NCBI GenBank assembly: GCA_051004015.1
Contig: JBPCKT010000076.1
Span: forward strand, 30,803-94,802
Direction of reading: 5' to 3'
DNA from: SXOA01 sp051004015
GTDB lineage: Bacteria > Planctomycetota > Planctomycetia > Pirellulales > Pirellulaceae
DNA: 64,000 nucleotides
Shown: positions 26,101 through 35,117 of the stretch, one piece after another
How the letters are laid out: every line of letters starts with the position of its first letter
How positions within the stretch are numbered: position 1 is the stretch's first letter
Notes under the pieces: model-generated
Told to the model about the DNA's origin: nothing
The model's database searches: none
The model's input: only the letters and a program-made list of their open reading frames with translations
Position numbers and translations under genes: made by a program

Positions 26101-29100
26101 GCCACGCAAAAGGGACAGTATCGCCTTTCCTACAAGCTCACTGACAGCAAGAAGCATGTCATCGAAGGGGGCTATCTCTTTACCATCGTCGGCCAGGGCT
26201 TTGACGGGGCCGATTTCCGCTTCAACAACGTCGAGCTCATTCCCGACAAGCAGGCCTACAACCCCGGCGAAAAGGTCAGCTTGCAGCTCAACACGGACCG
26301 GGCGAACAGCACCGTCCTGCTCTTCATCAGGCCGACCAACGGCGTTTATCTCGCCCCCAAGCTCCTGCGGCTGAAGGGGAAGAGCGTGATCGAAGAGATC
26401 GCCGTCATCAAGAAGGACATGCCGAACTTCTTCGTCGAGGCCGTGACCGTCAGCGGCGGCAAGGTCTACACCGAAACCAAGGAGCTGATTGTGCCGCCCG
26501 AAAAGCGGGTGCTGAATGTCGAGGTGCTCCCTTCCGCGAAGGAATACAAGCCGGGTGAGAAGGCCAAAGTGAAGGTCCATCTGACCGATTTCAACGGCGA
26601 GAACTTCGTCGGCTCCACCGTGTTGACGATGTACGACAAGTCGGTGGAATACATTTCCGGCGGCTCGAACGTGCCGGATATCAAGGACTTTTTCTGGAAG
26701 TGGCGGCGGCACCATAACCCGCAGCAGTATGACAGCCTGTCGATGCTCGCCGGACAAAATATGACCTTGCCCAATAAGCCGGGCATGGGTTTCCTCGGCG
26801 TCTTCGGCCACTCCGTGGCGGAAGAACTGGACGTGCTAGCGGAGGGAGCCGCGGAGGCTGCGACCAGCGCCCCGGGCGGCCCCGCCGGCTTTGGCGGCGG
26901 TGGAATGCGCGGGCGGGCCATGTTTGCCAACGGCCTGGCGGCGCCTGGTGCACCGATGGCTGGGGGTGCCGCCATGGCGAAATCCGCCGCGATGCGCGAC
27001 TCGAATGCTTACTTTGCGGAGGACAAGCAGGGTCTCCGCGTCGAACGCGAGCAGCAAGGGCAGGACCGCGCCAACAAGCCTGGCGATCCAGGCGGCACGG
27101 GTCCGCTCGTCGAAGCAACCGTCCGCAGCAAATTCGCGGACACGGCCAAATGGGTTGCGTCGCTCACGACCGACAAGACCGGCAATGCCGAAATTGAGCT
27201 GGACATGCCGGAAAACCTCACTTCCTGGAAAATCCGGGTCTGGGGGATGGGGCATGGCACCAAAGTCGGCAGTGGCGAAGCCGATGTGGTGACGCGAAAG
27301 AACTTGATTGTCCGCCTGCAGGCTCCTCGCTTCTTTGTGCAGAAGGACGAAGTGGTCCTGTCGGCGAACGTCCACAACTATCTCAAGACCGCCAAGGATG
27401 TCAGCGTTTCGCTGGAAATTCCCGGCAACAAGCTGAAGTCGGCTGCTCCGCTTACCAAAAAGGTCAAAATCCCAGCCGGCGGCGAGATGCGCGTCGATTG
27501 GCTCTGCACCGTGCTAGATGAAGGCGAGGCAGTCGTTCGCATGAAGGGACTGACCGACGAAGAGTCCGACGCGATGGAAATGAAGCTGCCGTGTTTCATT
27601 CATGGCATGCTCAAGACCGATTCCTACGCCGGCACCGTCAAGCCGGACAAAGACTCGTCCCGCGTCAGCTTCAATGTTCCCAAGGAGCGCCGCGTCGAGC
27701 AGAGCCTGCTGGAGGTCCGCTACAGCCCGTCGCTGGCGATGGCCATGGTGGATGCGCTGCCGTATTTGGCCGAGTATCCCTACAACTCGACCGATCAGAC
27801 ACTCAACCGCTTCCTGCCGAGCGTGATCACCCAGCGGACGCTGATCGACATGAAGCTCAATCTGGCCGCCATCCGCGACAAGCGGACCAACCTCAACGCC
27901 CAGGAAATCGGCGACGACAAGGAACGCGCCAAAGGCTGGAAACGGTTCGACCGTAACCCCGTCTTCGACGAAGAGGAGCTTGCCCGCATGGTCAAGGAAG
28001 GGGTGAAGGCCCTCACCGAGCAGCAGATCAGCGACGGCGGCTGGGGGTGGTTCAGCGGCGCGGGGGAGCAAAGCTGGCCCCACACCACGGCTGTCGTGGT
28101 GCATGGCTTGCAGGTTGCGAAAGCCAATGATGTGGCCCTCGTTCCAGGCATGTTGGAACGGGGCATCGAATGGCTCAAGCGGTATCAGGCCGAGCAGATC
28201 CAGTACATCAAGAACTGGGAGAAGAAGGAGCCCAACATCCGCAAAAAGCAGTTCGCCGACGAGCTGGATGCCTTCGTCTATATGATCCTCGTGGACGCCG
28301 ACAGCAACAACGACGAGATGAAGGACTTTCTCTACCGCGACCGGGTTCACCTGGCAGTCTATGCCAAGGCGATGTTCGGCCTGGCACTGGAAAAGATCGG
28401 CGACAAGGAAAAGCTGGCGATGATCCTGGAGAACATCAAGCAGTTCGTCGTCGAGGATGAAGAGAATGAAACCGCCTACCTCAAGCTGCCGGAGAACAAC
28501 TACTGGTGGTATTGGTACGGCAGCGAGGTGGAAGCCAACGCTTACTACCTCAAGCTGCTGGCCAAAACAGACGGCAAGGGAGAGCGGGCGCCGCGGCTGG
28601 TGAAGTACCTGCTCAACAACCGCAAGCACGCCACCTACTGGTCCAGCACCCGCGACACGGCCGTCTGCGTGGAAGCCTTCGCCGAGTTCATCCGCGCCAG
28701 CGGCGAACAAGAGCCGCAGATGACGGTCGAGCTTTGGCTGGACGGCGAAAAGAAGAAGGAAGTGGAAATCACCAAGGACAACCTCTTCACGTATGACAAC
28801 AAGTTCGTGGTGGCGGGAGCCGATCTCAAGGACGGCGGCCACGAAGTGGAAATCCGCCGCAAGGGAAAGGGAAATGTCTACTTCAACGCCTACGTCACCA
28901 ACTTCACGCTGGAGGACCACATCACCAAGGCCGGCCTGGAGGTGAAGGTCAACCGGAAGTACTACCAGCTCATTCCAGTGGACAAGAAGATCAAGGTGGA
29001 AGGTGTCCGCGGCCAGGCCCTGGATCAGAAAGTGGAAAAGTTCGTGCGCAAGGAGCTCAAGGAAGGAGACACGCTCAAGAGCGGCGACCAGGTCGAAATC

Positions 29101-29409
29101 GAGCTCGAAATCGACAGCAAGAACGATTACGAGTACATCCTCTTCGAGGACATGAAAGCCGCCGGTTTTGAGCCGGTCGATCTCCGCAGCGGCTACAACA
29201 GCAACAGCCTGGGAGCGTACATGGAGCTGCGGGATAATCGCGTCAGCTTCTTCGTCCGCGCCTTGGCCCGCGGCAAGCACTCCGTTTCGTACAAAATGCG
29301 GGCCGAAATCCCCGGCAAATTCGCCGCCCTGCCGGCGAAGGCTTCGGCGATGTACGCGCCGGAGCTGCGGGGGAATTCGGACGAGATCAAGCTGAAGATT
29401 GTGGACTAG
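23149..29409 (+). CDS. Giant alpha-2-macroglobulin family protein lacking the thioester
   Basis: 2086 residues with a signal peptide (1-25, ending AFSQ). The N-terminal ~600 residues are helical/TPR-like, then macroglobulin domains begin with RPVYRPGQKVNFKFW (about 647). The bait-like region is low-complexity, Gly/Ala/Met-rich at about 1230-1290, and the A2M domain follows from about 1330 (ENLTSWKIRVWGMG). At the thioester position (expected YPYGC-[TE]-EQ), residues 1544-1550 read PYNSTDQ: Cys is Ser1547 and Glu is Asp1549. A covalent trap is therefore impossible. Bacterial members guard the periplasm by trapping proteases, and thioester-less members rely on conformational trapping. The next gene follows by 51 bases and may be its partner. 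Confidence 0.93.
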   Translation: MKRNILIGMSGVLFLALLLVSGAFSQGPGGPELRAKSQKAMTDGNFKDAYEGFKKLCLDPKDEPPQVANDLNQAVQCLHNLGRINEIDELVEGTITAHKGNWRLLAAAAQQYVHLQHQGFIIAGKFERGPHRGGGKFANSVERDRTRGMQLLNQALPLVAKDDNKAEVAQFYLNFAETLLNHRGVHEAWRLQYLTNLAELPDYDEAYYGYREYNGAPVDAEGKPVYHTTPKKWEVAETDGQRWRWLLEQAAENHPPIKDQVRMHFAQFMEQLFGVQTMAQGRWGRGFGGGVSDDDTKKNESGTYDLHTLKEDETIAKLASGIKRFKLPDEFNFIKIYQQVAADGKGMWGENALTQLSQVFENRRQYPAAAKYWQQNIKSFGPGQNNWKNERLEQIVSNWGTFEGVATQPAGQGATVEFRYRNGKQVKFDARKIKVPELLADIKAYLKSDPGNRIDWNKINIANIGYRLVHEADTKYLGEATAAWELDLEPRENHFDKRITVTTPLQKPGAYLVTATMANGNVSKIILWVADTAIVRKQLDGKTLYYIADAVTGSPIADANLEFFGWQQRHLGGNRYQVVTTNFAENTNADGMVTPDPKDLKEEGYQWLVTSTTKNGRFAFQGFLNVWTGRIHDQEYNQIKAFAMTDRPVYRPGQKVNFKFWVRKAQYDQPDASDFAKKTFVIEVHSPKGEKVLDKTIEADEYGGIVGEYDLPADATLGQYYINIMDPPRQNGYATGGNTFRVEEYKKPEYEVTIDAPKEPVMLGEKITAKINAKYYFGSPVTKAKVKYKVLRTDHSQEWYPHMPWDWCYGPGYWWYAYDYPWYKGFHEWAGCMRPLPPWIWRGHQQPPEVVAEVEREIGEDGTISVEIDTAVAKELHGNTDHEYTVTAEVRDDSRRTIVGTGKVLVARKPFKIFSWVDRGYYRVGDVIQANFKAQTLDDKPVPGKGSLTLLKITYDKNRQPVETPVQRWDLNTGEEGMAKQQIKATQKGQYRLSYKLTDSKKHVIEGGYLFTIVGQGFDGADFRFNNVELIPDKQAYNPGEKVSLQLNTDRANSTVLLFIRPTNGVYLAPKLLRLKGKSVIEEIAVIKKDMPNFFVEAVTVSGGKVYTETKELIVPPEKRVLNVEVLPSAKEYKPGEKAKVKVHLTDFNGENFVGSTVLTMYDKSVEYISGGSNVPDIKDFFWKWRRHHNPQQYDSLSMLAGQNMTLPNKPGMGFLGVFGHSVAEELDVLAEGAAEAATSAPGGPAGFGGGGMRGRAMFANGLAAPGAPMAGGAAMAKSAAMRDSNAYFAEDKQGLRVEREQQGQDRANKPGDPGGTGPLVEATVRSKFADTAKWVASLTTDKTGNAEIELDMPENLTSWKIRVWGMGHGTKVGSGEADVVTRKNLIVRLQAPRFFVQKDEVVLSANVHNYLKTAKDVSVSLEIPGNKLKSAAPLTKKVKIPAGGEMRVDWLCTVLDEGEAVVRMKGLTDEESDAMEMKLPCFIHGMLKTDSYAGTVKPDKDSSRVSFNVPKERRVEQSLLEVRYSPSLAMAMVDALPYLAEYPYNSTDQTLNRFLPSVITQRTLIDMKLNLAAIRDKRTNLNAQEIGDDKERAKGWKRFDRNPVFDEEELARMVKEGVKALTEQQISDGGWGWFSGAGEQSWPHTTAVVVHGLQVAKANDVALVPGMLERGIEWLKRYQAEQIQYIKNWEKKEPNIRKKQFADELDAFVYMILVDADSNNDEMKDFLYRDRVHLAVYAKAMFGLALEKIGDKEKLAMILENIKQFVVEDEENETAYLKLPENNYWWYWYGSEVEANAYYLKLLAKTDGKGERAPRLVKYLLNNRKHATYWSSTRDTAVCVEAFAEFIRASGEQEPQMTVELWLDGEKKKEVEITKDNLFTYDNKFVVAGADLKDGGHEVEIRRKGKGNVYFNAYVTNFTLEDHITKAGLEVKVNRKYYQLIPVDKKIKVEGVRGQALDQKVEKFVRKELKEGDTLKSGDQVEIELEIDSKNDYEYILFEDMKAAGFEPVDLRSGYNSNSLGAYMELRDNRVSFFVRALARGKHSVSYKMRAEIPGKFAALPAKASAMYAPELRGNSDEIKLKIVD

Positions 29410-29460
29410 GTAGGGCCGGCGGAGAAGGTGAAGCTGGCGGTCAATTACAGGGTCGCATAG

Positions 29461-30702
29461 ATGAACGCAATTCACGGCATTCCGTCGGCGATCTTGCTCG
29501 TTCTTCTGGGGGCAATTGCGCTCGCCGAGGAACCGGTGGAAAAGGACCTCGCGGTTCACGAATGGGGCGTATTCCGCGTGTATACCGACGCGGAGATGGC
29601 CAATGCCGATCTGCTGCGGGAATGGAACGACCTGCCGGGGTTCGTCTACGGCCAGATCAACGGCCGCAACATTCCGCAGCATTACGGCGCGGTCGAAATC
29701 CGCCGCCGGCCGATTGTTTTCTTCCACGCCGCCCGTCCGCTGGAAGTGCAGATGAAAGTCGACTTCCCCGGTGGCATGCCCGGCGTTTGGTGGCCCGGCA
29801 CCATCAGCCCGGCCCGCGAGGGGGAGCAGCGGGTCGCACTCCATTCCTCGCTGCTTTGGCAGCTTGGCATCAAGCAGCCCCCGCGCGGCAAGTTGCCGAA
29901 AGGTCCATCGCCCCCCCAGGTAGAGAAAGGGCACTGGATGGAGCTCCTCCGCAAAGTGGAATGCGACGAAGTCTTTGCTAAGTACAGCCAGAACCAGCTT
30001 GACATCGACCGCGAGAAATTCGTCTACTACGACGGCATCTTTCCACAAGGAAAATGGCTGAAGATCGACTCAGCCGAAGGCAAAGTGACCGTCACGAGCC
30101 AGGTGAAGCACTCCGTCTTCGACGTCACGGTCATCGACCACCGTGACGAAAGGAAAGTCCGCATCGCCCGCATCGGCGAGCTCCAGTCCGGGGCGGAATT
30201 TGCGCCGACGGAGTTTGAAGCCGGCAGTGGCGCGGAGTTCGCGAGTCAGACGGCCAGGAAGCTGACGAGCCAGCTTGTGATGGCGGGCCTCTTCGAGGAC
30301 GAGGCGCAGGCGCTAGCCGACCTTTGGAAGAAAGAGCTGTTTCAAGAAACCGCGTTGCATGTCTGTTTCCGGTTGCCGCAGGAGGAATACGAAAGGCGAC
30401 TGCCGATGACGCTCTCGCCCCGTCCTGGCAGCCTCGTCCGCGTGGGCCTCGTTGTACAGACCCATCCAATTCCAGCGCTGGGTGATAGAGTCACCGCCCT
30501 CGTCAAAGAGCTCGATGCGGAGGACTTCACGGCTCGCGAAGCGGCGCAGAAGAAGCTCCAGGCGATGGGCCGCGGCACCTACGCCCATCTCTTGCGGCTG
30601 CAAAAGACGGACTTGCCCGCTGAAGTCCGCATCCGCGTCCGGGCTGTCCTCGCCGAGATTGATTCCTCGCTGGCATTTCCGCAGCAGCGAGAGCAGCCGT
30701 AG
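29461..30702 (+). CDS. Secreted protein of unknown function downstream of the macroglobulin
   Basis: 413 residues with a signal peptide (1-22). The N-terminal domain starts KDLAVHEWGVFRVY and contains RRPIVFFHAARPLEVQMKV. The C-terminal ~70 residues (LVKELDAEDFTAREAAQKKLQAMG) resemble the small HEAT-like helical repeat often seen in planctomycete proteins. No catalytic motif is seen. Placement 51 bases after the macroglobulin suggests one transcript and a joint envelope role. Confidence 0.75.
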   Translation: MNAIHGIPSAILLVLLGAIALAEEPVEKDLAVHEWGVFRVYTDAEMANADLLREWNDLPGFVYGQINGRNIPQHYGAVEIRRRPIVFFHAARPLEVQMKVDFPGGMPGVWWPGTISPAREGEQRVALHSSLLWQLGIKQPPRGKLPKGPSPPQVEKGHWMELLRKVECDEVFAKYSQNQLDIDREKFVYYDGIFPQGKWLKIDSAEGKVTVTSQVKHSVFDVTVIDHRDERKVRIARIGELQSGAEFAPTEFEAGSGAEFASQTARKLTSQLVMAGLFEDEAQALADLWKKELFQETALHVCFRLPQEEYERRLPMTLSPRPGSLVRVGLVVQTHPIPALGDRVTALVKELDAEDFTAREAAQKKLQAMGRGTYAHLLRLQKTDLPAEVRIRVRAVLAEIDSSLAFPQQREQP

Positions 30703-30719
30703 AAATTATCCTCAGTCCC

Positions 30720-31133
30720 TTAGCTGAAAAAATTCTCGCCGAAGAGGTTGACCTCAGGGCCTGTTTCCACCTCGATGTCGCCATGCACCGTGGTCTTGCA
30801 GGCCAGCCGCATGGTGTCTTCATGGCCGACAAAGGCGAGAGCGGGAACGGGGTCCGGCGTGAGAACCGCCTTGAACTTCAGCCGCTCGCTGAGCGTCATC
30901 TTGTTGGTGTTTTCCATTCCCTTGGTGATCAGCACGCGGCAAGTGCCGCATTGCAGCCCAGGTATCATTCCAATAATCATGGTCGTGCAGTTCGCGTACT
31001 TATTGATTGACGCGCCAATGCCATTGAGTCCCTGATTGAGATTGATCCCCGCCTTGACGGCCTCCGCCCGCAGGTTCGCGCCGTCGGGGACCTCGATTTC
31101 CTTCTTCTCTTTGACGAATTTGACGATGGGCAT
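30720..31133 (-). CDS. 2Fe-2S ferredoxin-like protein
   Basis: 137 residues with a ferredoxin beta-grasp pattern (PIVKFVKEKKEIEVPDGANL). Four cysteines are at C49, C62, C65 and C112 (CGTC then LACKT). The C-x2-C pair and final LAC match [2Fe-2S] ferredoxins, but the first gap is 12 residues instead of the usual 4, so the loop around the cluster is longer. The ATG at 31133 is preferred over an upstream TTG. It is an electron carrier; its redox partner cannot be told. It is convergent with the gene before it (17 bases apart). Confidence 0.8.
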   Translation of the reverse strand: MPIVKFVKEKKEIEVPDGANLRAEAVKAGINLNQGLNGIGASINKYANCTTMIIGMIPGLQCGTCRVLITKGMENTNKMTLSERLKFKAVLTPDPVPALAFVGHEDTMRLACKTTVHGDIEVETGPEVNLFGENFFS

Positions 31134-31292
31134 GGGCGGAAAACTCAGCAAAATGGGCCGTCACTGGCATGAGGACTCAATGGGAAAATCTAACGCGCCA
31201 GCGCGTGCGCGCTAAGGGTGTTTCGCGAAAAAATGCCTCCGGTCGTTCCCAGGAATTGGGCTGCCAACGGGTCCATTCGCCAGAACGTGCCC

Positions 31293-31320
31293 TTGACCCC
31301 CGCCCCCAATGTGCTATTCT
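31293..31320 (+). promoter_or_regulatory. Candidate sigma70 promoter of the DEAD-box helicase gene
   Basis: TTGACC (31293-31298), a 16-base spacer and TATTCT (31315-31320). It would give a 5' leader of about 310 bases. Long leaders are common for cold-regulated RNA helicases, but no defined leader element is visible here. The rest of 31134-31635 holds no gene that I can support. Confidence 0.4.
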
Positions 31321-31635
31321 TGAAGAAGTTAAGAAAAAGGTGCGAGACCAGTTTGTGCTCGGCGGCGGCTTCTGAAAGCTATTCCGCCCTCCTGCTGTGG
31401 TCAGTTGCTTTGTCTGATAGCGGCCGGATAATTCCGGCATCTCTTTGGGCTGCTTCTCGATTCTCTTGCCCCTTGGCACAGTATTTTTTGTCAGCGGGCT
31501 ACGCTCCACACCAGGCTACCGGCATTTTGCCCTCCAGGTTCGAGAGCGCCCATTCCCTATCCCTGGCACGTTTCGTGGGACGCAGCATTGCTCCGTCCAC
31601 CGCGCTGCCGCACCGTATTGGAACCAAGTGTTTTC

Positions 31636-32973
31636 ATGAGTTTTGCTGAATTGGAATTGTCCGCGAAGTTGCTCGATGCCGTCCGCCACGAAGGGTACGA
31701 AATCGCCACGCCCATCCAGAAGGAAGCCATCCCGCCCATTCTCGCCGGCTGCGACCTGCTCGGCTGTGCCCAGACCGGAACGGGCAAGACGGCGGCTTTC
31801 GCCCTCCCCACGCTGCAGCGCCTCAGCCAGGCCAGCGTGCCGCCACGCGGTCGCCGCATCCGCTGCCTCGTCCTCGCGCCCACGCGGGAGCTGGCCTCGC
31901 AGATTGCCGAAAGCTTCCGCGTGTACGGCCGCTTCACCAACCTTCGCCAAACCGTTATCTATGGCGGCGTCGGCCAGAACCCGCAAGTCAAGGCCCTGCA
32001 CTACGGCGCCGATATCGTTGTCGCCACACCCGGCCGCCTGCTGGACCTGATGAACCAGGGCTACGTCGACCTCCGGCACGTTGAAATCCTGATCCTCGAC
32101 GAAGCCGACCAGATGTTCGACATGGGCTTCATCCACGATCTCAAACGGATCGTCGCCAAGGTCCCCCGCGAGCGGCAGACGCTCCTCTTCTCCGCCACCA
32201 TGCCGCGGGAGATTCAGAATCTCGCCGAGCAATGGCTGACCAATCCCGTCAAGATCTCCGTCGTCCCGCAAGGCACGACCGTGGAGCTGGTGCAGCAGTC
32301 CGTGTACTTCATCGAAAAGCGGAAAAAGCCGGACCTGCTCATGCACGTCCTCAAGGAGCAAGGGGCCACGCGGACCCTGGTCTTCATGAAGACCAAGCAC
32401 GGTGCCGACAAGCTCGTCAAAACCCTGGGGCAGCGCGGCGTGCGGGCCGAAGCCATCCACGGCAACAAGAGCCAGGCCCAGCGCCAGCGGGCACTCGCCG
32501 AATTCAAATCCGAGCGGCTGCCGATCCTGGTCGCCACCGACATCGCCGCCCGCGGCCTGGATATTGACAACGTCTCGCACGTCATCAATTTCGACCTGCC
32601 GATGACGCCGGAATCCTACGTCCACCGCATCGGCCGCACGGCCCGCGCGGGGGCGGAAGGAATCGCCGTCACGTTCTGCGACCGCGAGGAGCTGAGCATG
32701 CTCCGCGAGATCGAGCGCCTCACCCGCCAGCGCATCCCCACCGCGAAAACCACGGGGGAGTTCGCCGTCTCCGACCAGGAAGACAATCGCCCCGCTCCTC
32801 CGCGCTACCAACAGCCGCGTCACGCGCAGCAGGGGGGCCATACCAACTTCGGCAGCCGGCGTCCCAGCGGCTCCACCAAGCCGCACGTCCAGCCCATCGC
32901 CCGTTCCTCGGAAGAGCGCCTCGCCTACGGCAGCAAGCGGTTCTCCAAGCGGCCGAGACAATTTCAGAAGTAA
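31636..32973 (+). CDS. DEAD-box ATP-dependent RNA helicase
   Basis: 445 residues; RNA-duplex unwinding enzyme for ribosome assembly or RNA decay. All motifs are present: Q-motif YEIATPIQKEAIP, motif I AQTGTGKT (45-52), PTRELA, TPGRLLD, DEAD at 155-158, SATMP, ARGLDI and HRIGRTARAG. A ~90-residue basic, Gln/Arg/Pro-rich tail follows (NRPAPPRYQQPRH, KRFSKRPRQFQK), as in RhlE/CsdA-like proteins, and probably binds RNA. The start at ATG 31636 gives the usual FAELELS opening. Confidence 0.95.
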   Translation: MSFAELELSAKLLDAVRHEGYEIATPIQKEAIPPILAGCDLLGCAQTGTGKTAAFALPTLQRLSQASVPPRGRRIRCLVLAPTRELASQIAESFRVYGRFTNLRQTVIYGGVGQNPQVKALHYGADIVVATPGRLLDLMNQGYVDLRHVEILILDEADQMFDMGFIHDLKRIVAKVPRERQTLLFSATMPREIQNLAEQWLTNPVKISVVPQGTTVELVQQSVYFIEKRKKPDLLMHVLKEQGATRTLVFMKTKHGADKLVKTLGQRGVRAEAIHGNKSQAQRQRALAEFKSERLPILVATDIAARGLDIDNVSHVINFDLPMTPESYVHRIGRTARAGAEGIAVTFCDREELSMLREIERLTRQRIPTAKTTGEFAVSDQEDNRPAPPRYQQPRHAQQGGHTNFGSRRPSGSTKPHVQPIARSSEERLAYGSKRFSKRPRQFQK

Positions 32974-33230
32974 GGGTGGAGCCCAAAAGTCCGGCGGCTA
33001 TCCTTCGCGAGTTCATTGGGCTCACGCAACATCCGCCTGAAGCGCCGAGCTTCAGGCAGCCAAGGCTGAATTCCGGAGACGTGTCAGGAACCGTTTGTTG
33101 CCTTTGGACCCCGTAACTGGTAGCTTTAGGCCACCTTCCCGGCGCCTTGATCTCATTTCTTTCGCTTGGCGTTTTCAGACGTGGAAGGCGACGGCGATTG
33201 CCGAAAGGCAACCAACAACAGGGAACCCTT

Positions 33231-34013
33231 GTGGACGAACAACCCGCCAGCGGCCTGCCGTCCATCTTTGATGATGGCGACGTGTACGATCTGGTGGGCA
33301 AAGACCTCCCGTACGGGCTTGATTTCTACGTCGCTCTGGCCCGCCAGGCGCATGGCCCGGTGCTGGACGTCGCCTGCGGCACGGGCCGGATCATGTTGCC
33401 CTGCCTGCAAGCCGGAGTCGATATGGAGGGGCTGGACCTGTTCGAGCCGATGCTGAGGACGCTGCGGGCGAAGGGGGCGGCTTTGGGCCTGTCGCCACGG
33501 CTCCATCGGGCGGACATGAGCGACTTTTCCCTGCCGCGCCGGTTTGGGCTGATCATGATTCCGTTCAACGCTTTCATTCACAATATGACCCAAGAGGCAC
33601 AAATCCGCTGCCTGCAGCTCTGCCGCGAGCATTTGTTGCCCGGCGGCAATCTGACGTTTGACACATTCTTTCCGGCCCTGGAGTTTGTGAGCACCCCTCA
33701 GAACACGCGCGTGCTGGAGGGAGAGATTCCGCATCCGCAAACCGGACTGCCGATGCGGATGTACGACACGCGCAGCATCGACCGCGTCGCCCAGGTGTTT
33801 TATTCGCGGAACGAAATCGAACTGCTGGCCGCCGATGGAAGCGTGCAGACCGTTCATCGCTCCGAAGACAATTCCCGGTTCTTTTACAAGCAGGAAATGG
33901 AGCTGCTGCTCCGTATCGCCGGCTTCGCGCGCTGGGAAATCTACGGCGACTTCGATCGCCGCCCTTTGACGCGCGAGAACGACGCCATGGTCGTGACGGC
34001 TTGGAACACGTGA
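33231..34013 (+). CDS. Class I SAM-dependent methyltransferase
   Basis: About 260 residues. The SAM-binding motif I is VLDVACGTGRIMLP, the acidic residue after strand 2 is in GLDLFEPML, and motif II/III lie around LHRADMSDF and IMIPFNAFIHN. A GTG at 33231 with AGGG at suitable spacing is the likeliest start; the frame is open 28 codons further up. The substrate is unknown. It probably modifies a small molecule, as there are no RNA- or DNA-binding additions. Confidence 0.8.
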   Translation: MDEQPASGLPSIFDDGDVYDLVGKDLPYGLDFYVALARQAHGPVLDVACGTGRIMLPCLQAGVDMEGLDLFEPMLRTLRAKGAALGLSPRLHRADMSDFSLPRRFGLIMIPFNAFIHNMTQEAQIRCLQLCREHLLPGGNLTFDTFFPALEFVSTPQNTRVLEGEIPHPQTGLPMRMYDTRSIDRVAQVFYSRNEIELLAADGSVQTVHRSEDNSRFFYKQEMELLLRIAGFARWEIYGDFDRRPLTRENDAMVVTAWNT

Positions 34014-34116
34014 ACCGACCGAATGACTCGCGTCGACACAACCGCCTGGTGCGAAATCGGGAGTTAGTAGTCCGCTCGGATGCGTTTCTCTGACCGGATT
34101 CCGCCATATCTGCCGG

Positions 34117-34572
34117 CTATTTCTTTTTCTCCCCTGCCTCCTTGAGGTATTTGGCAATCGGGATCGAGTGATAGTACCACGTGAGCGGCTGCTGCTTGCC
34201 GTCGAGAGTGTCGGTACTGAGGTGAATCTTGGCGCGCTCCGCCAACTCTCTGGTCAGATGAACCGACATCACCTGTTTTCCGTCATCTTTCCTTCTTTCT
34301 AATGATAGCGACAGGTCAACATAGCCAGACCTATCTTTGCTGGGGATGACTAATCCCACTCCCCGGTCAAGCGGCGCGAGCCTCCCTTCGTCCGCCATGG
34401 TCAGAGTGACCGTGACCCGGCCGGTGCCGTGGTCCACTACCGCTACGTCGTATTTGAGCTTGAGCTGCTCTTTCGTTTCGCCCAGCTCCAGGCCCAGGGC
34501 CCAGGCAAGATTGCCAGCCAAGACGATGGCGGCCAGCACCAGCGACGGTAAGCAAAACTTTCGTACGGGCAT
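34117..34572 (-). CDS. Secreted protein, last gene of the sigma/propeller unit
   Basis: 151 residues with a signal peptide (residues 1-26). The mature part is beta-rich: LKLKYDVAVVDHGTGRVTVTLTM, then GYVDLSLSLERR and a C-terminal WYYHSIPIAKYLKE ending in a Lys-rich tail. The ATG at 34572 has GGAGA at the right distance. It may be a distant relative of the preceding gene (34614-35051): both have an alternating-strand core with a Gly-x-Leu turn. Function unknown. It starts 41 bases after the preceding stop. Confidence 0.65.
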   Translation of the reverse strand: MPVRKFCLPSLVLAAIVLAGNLAWALGLELGETKEQLKLKYDVAVVDHGTGRVTVTLTMADEGRLAPLDRGVGLVIPSKDRSGYVDLSLSLERRKDDGKQVMSVHLTRELAERAKIHLSTDTLDGKQQPLTWYYHSIPIAKYLKEAGEKKK

Positions 34573-34613
34573 GGCAGGTCTCCTGTTTGTGTGGCTTGTC
34601 GTTACGCGGCACG

Positions 34614-35051
34614 TCAACGTACTTTCTCCAGATCAACGAATTCCTTGATGCGGAGCACGTGGCCGGTCCTCGTTCGGGGGCTGTGCTGCGTCACCACCTT
34701 CAGGGTGAACTTGTCCTGCATCGTGCGTTCCGCCGCAAAGCTGACGACGACCCGCCCTGGTGGCGACTTTTCCTCCCGCAGGGTCGAGGACAAAAGCAGT
34801 CTCTCCCCATCGTGCATTTCCAACGCCACGCGACTGTACTCCTTGAGCTCCCCCTTGGTCTCGAACTCAAGCTCCACCAGGACGGCGTCGGGGCCGGCGG
34901 CATGCGACCGAATTTCCAGGCCCAGTGCTGTTGCCCGCTCTTTGGTGACATATTCGATCGACTCCAGGGCGCAGCACAGGCTAGGGAAGACCACGACCAG
35001 CAACGTCACAGCCGAGGGTTTTAGCAGCGTCTTCATGATCTTGCCTGGCAT
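34614..35051 (-). CDS. Secreted protein in the sigma/propeller unit
   Basis: 145 residues with a strong AAGGAGAG site before the ATG at 35051. A signal peptide (about residues 1-28, SLCCA) is followed by alternating beta strands: ALGLEIRSHAAGPDAVLVELEFETKGELKEYSRVALEM. It ends in IKEFVDLEKVR. I know no family for it. Its gene lies between the WPKELEPLRKQ paralogues and the last gene, on the same strand. Confidence 0.65.
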   Translation of the reverse strand: MPGKIMKTLLKPSAVTLLVVVFPSLCCALESIEYVTKERATALGLEIRSHAAGPDAVLVELEFETKGELKEYSRVALEMHDGERLLLSSTLREEKSPPGRVVVSFAAERTMQDKFTLKVVTQHSPRTRTGHVLRIKEFVDLEKVR

Positions 35052-35117
35052 CAGGCTCTCCTTGTGATTGTGGGTCGACCAATTCTCCAACGCGAATCGC
35101 CTGTTCTAATCTGGCGG

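Noticed and set aside
23380..26811. Very long minus-strand open frame (about 1143 codons) opposite the macroglobulin gene
   Set aside because: It is a mirror of the high-GC codon pattern of the plus-strand gene, has no recognisable domain and would overlap a certain gene entirely.
27514..30048. Long minus-strand open frame (about 844 codons)
   Set aside because: Shadow of the macroglobulin and the following gene; low-complexity, histidine- and valine-rich translation with no family.
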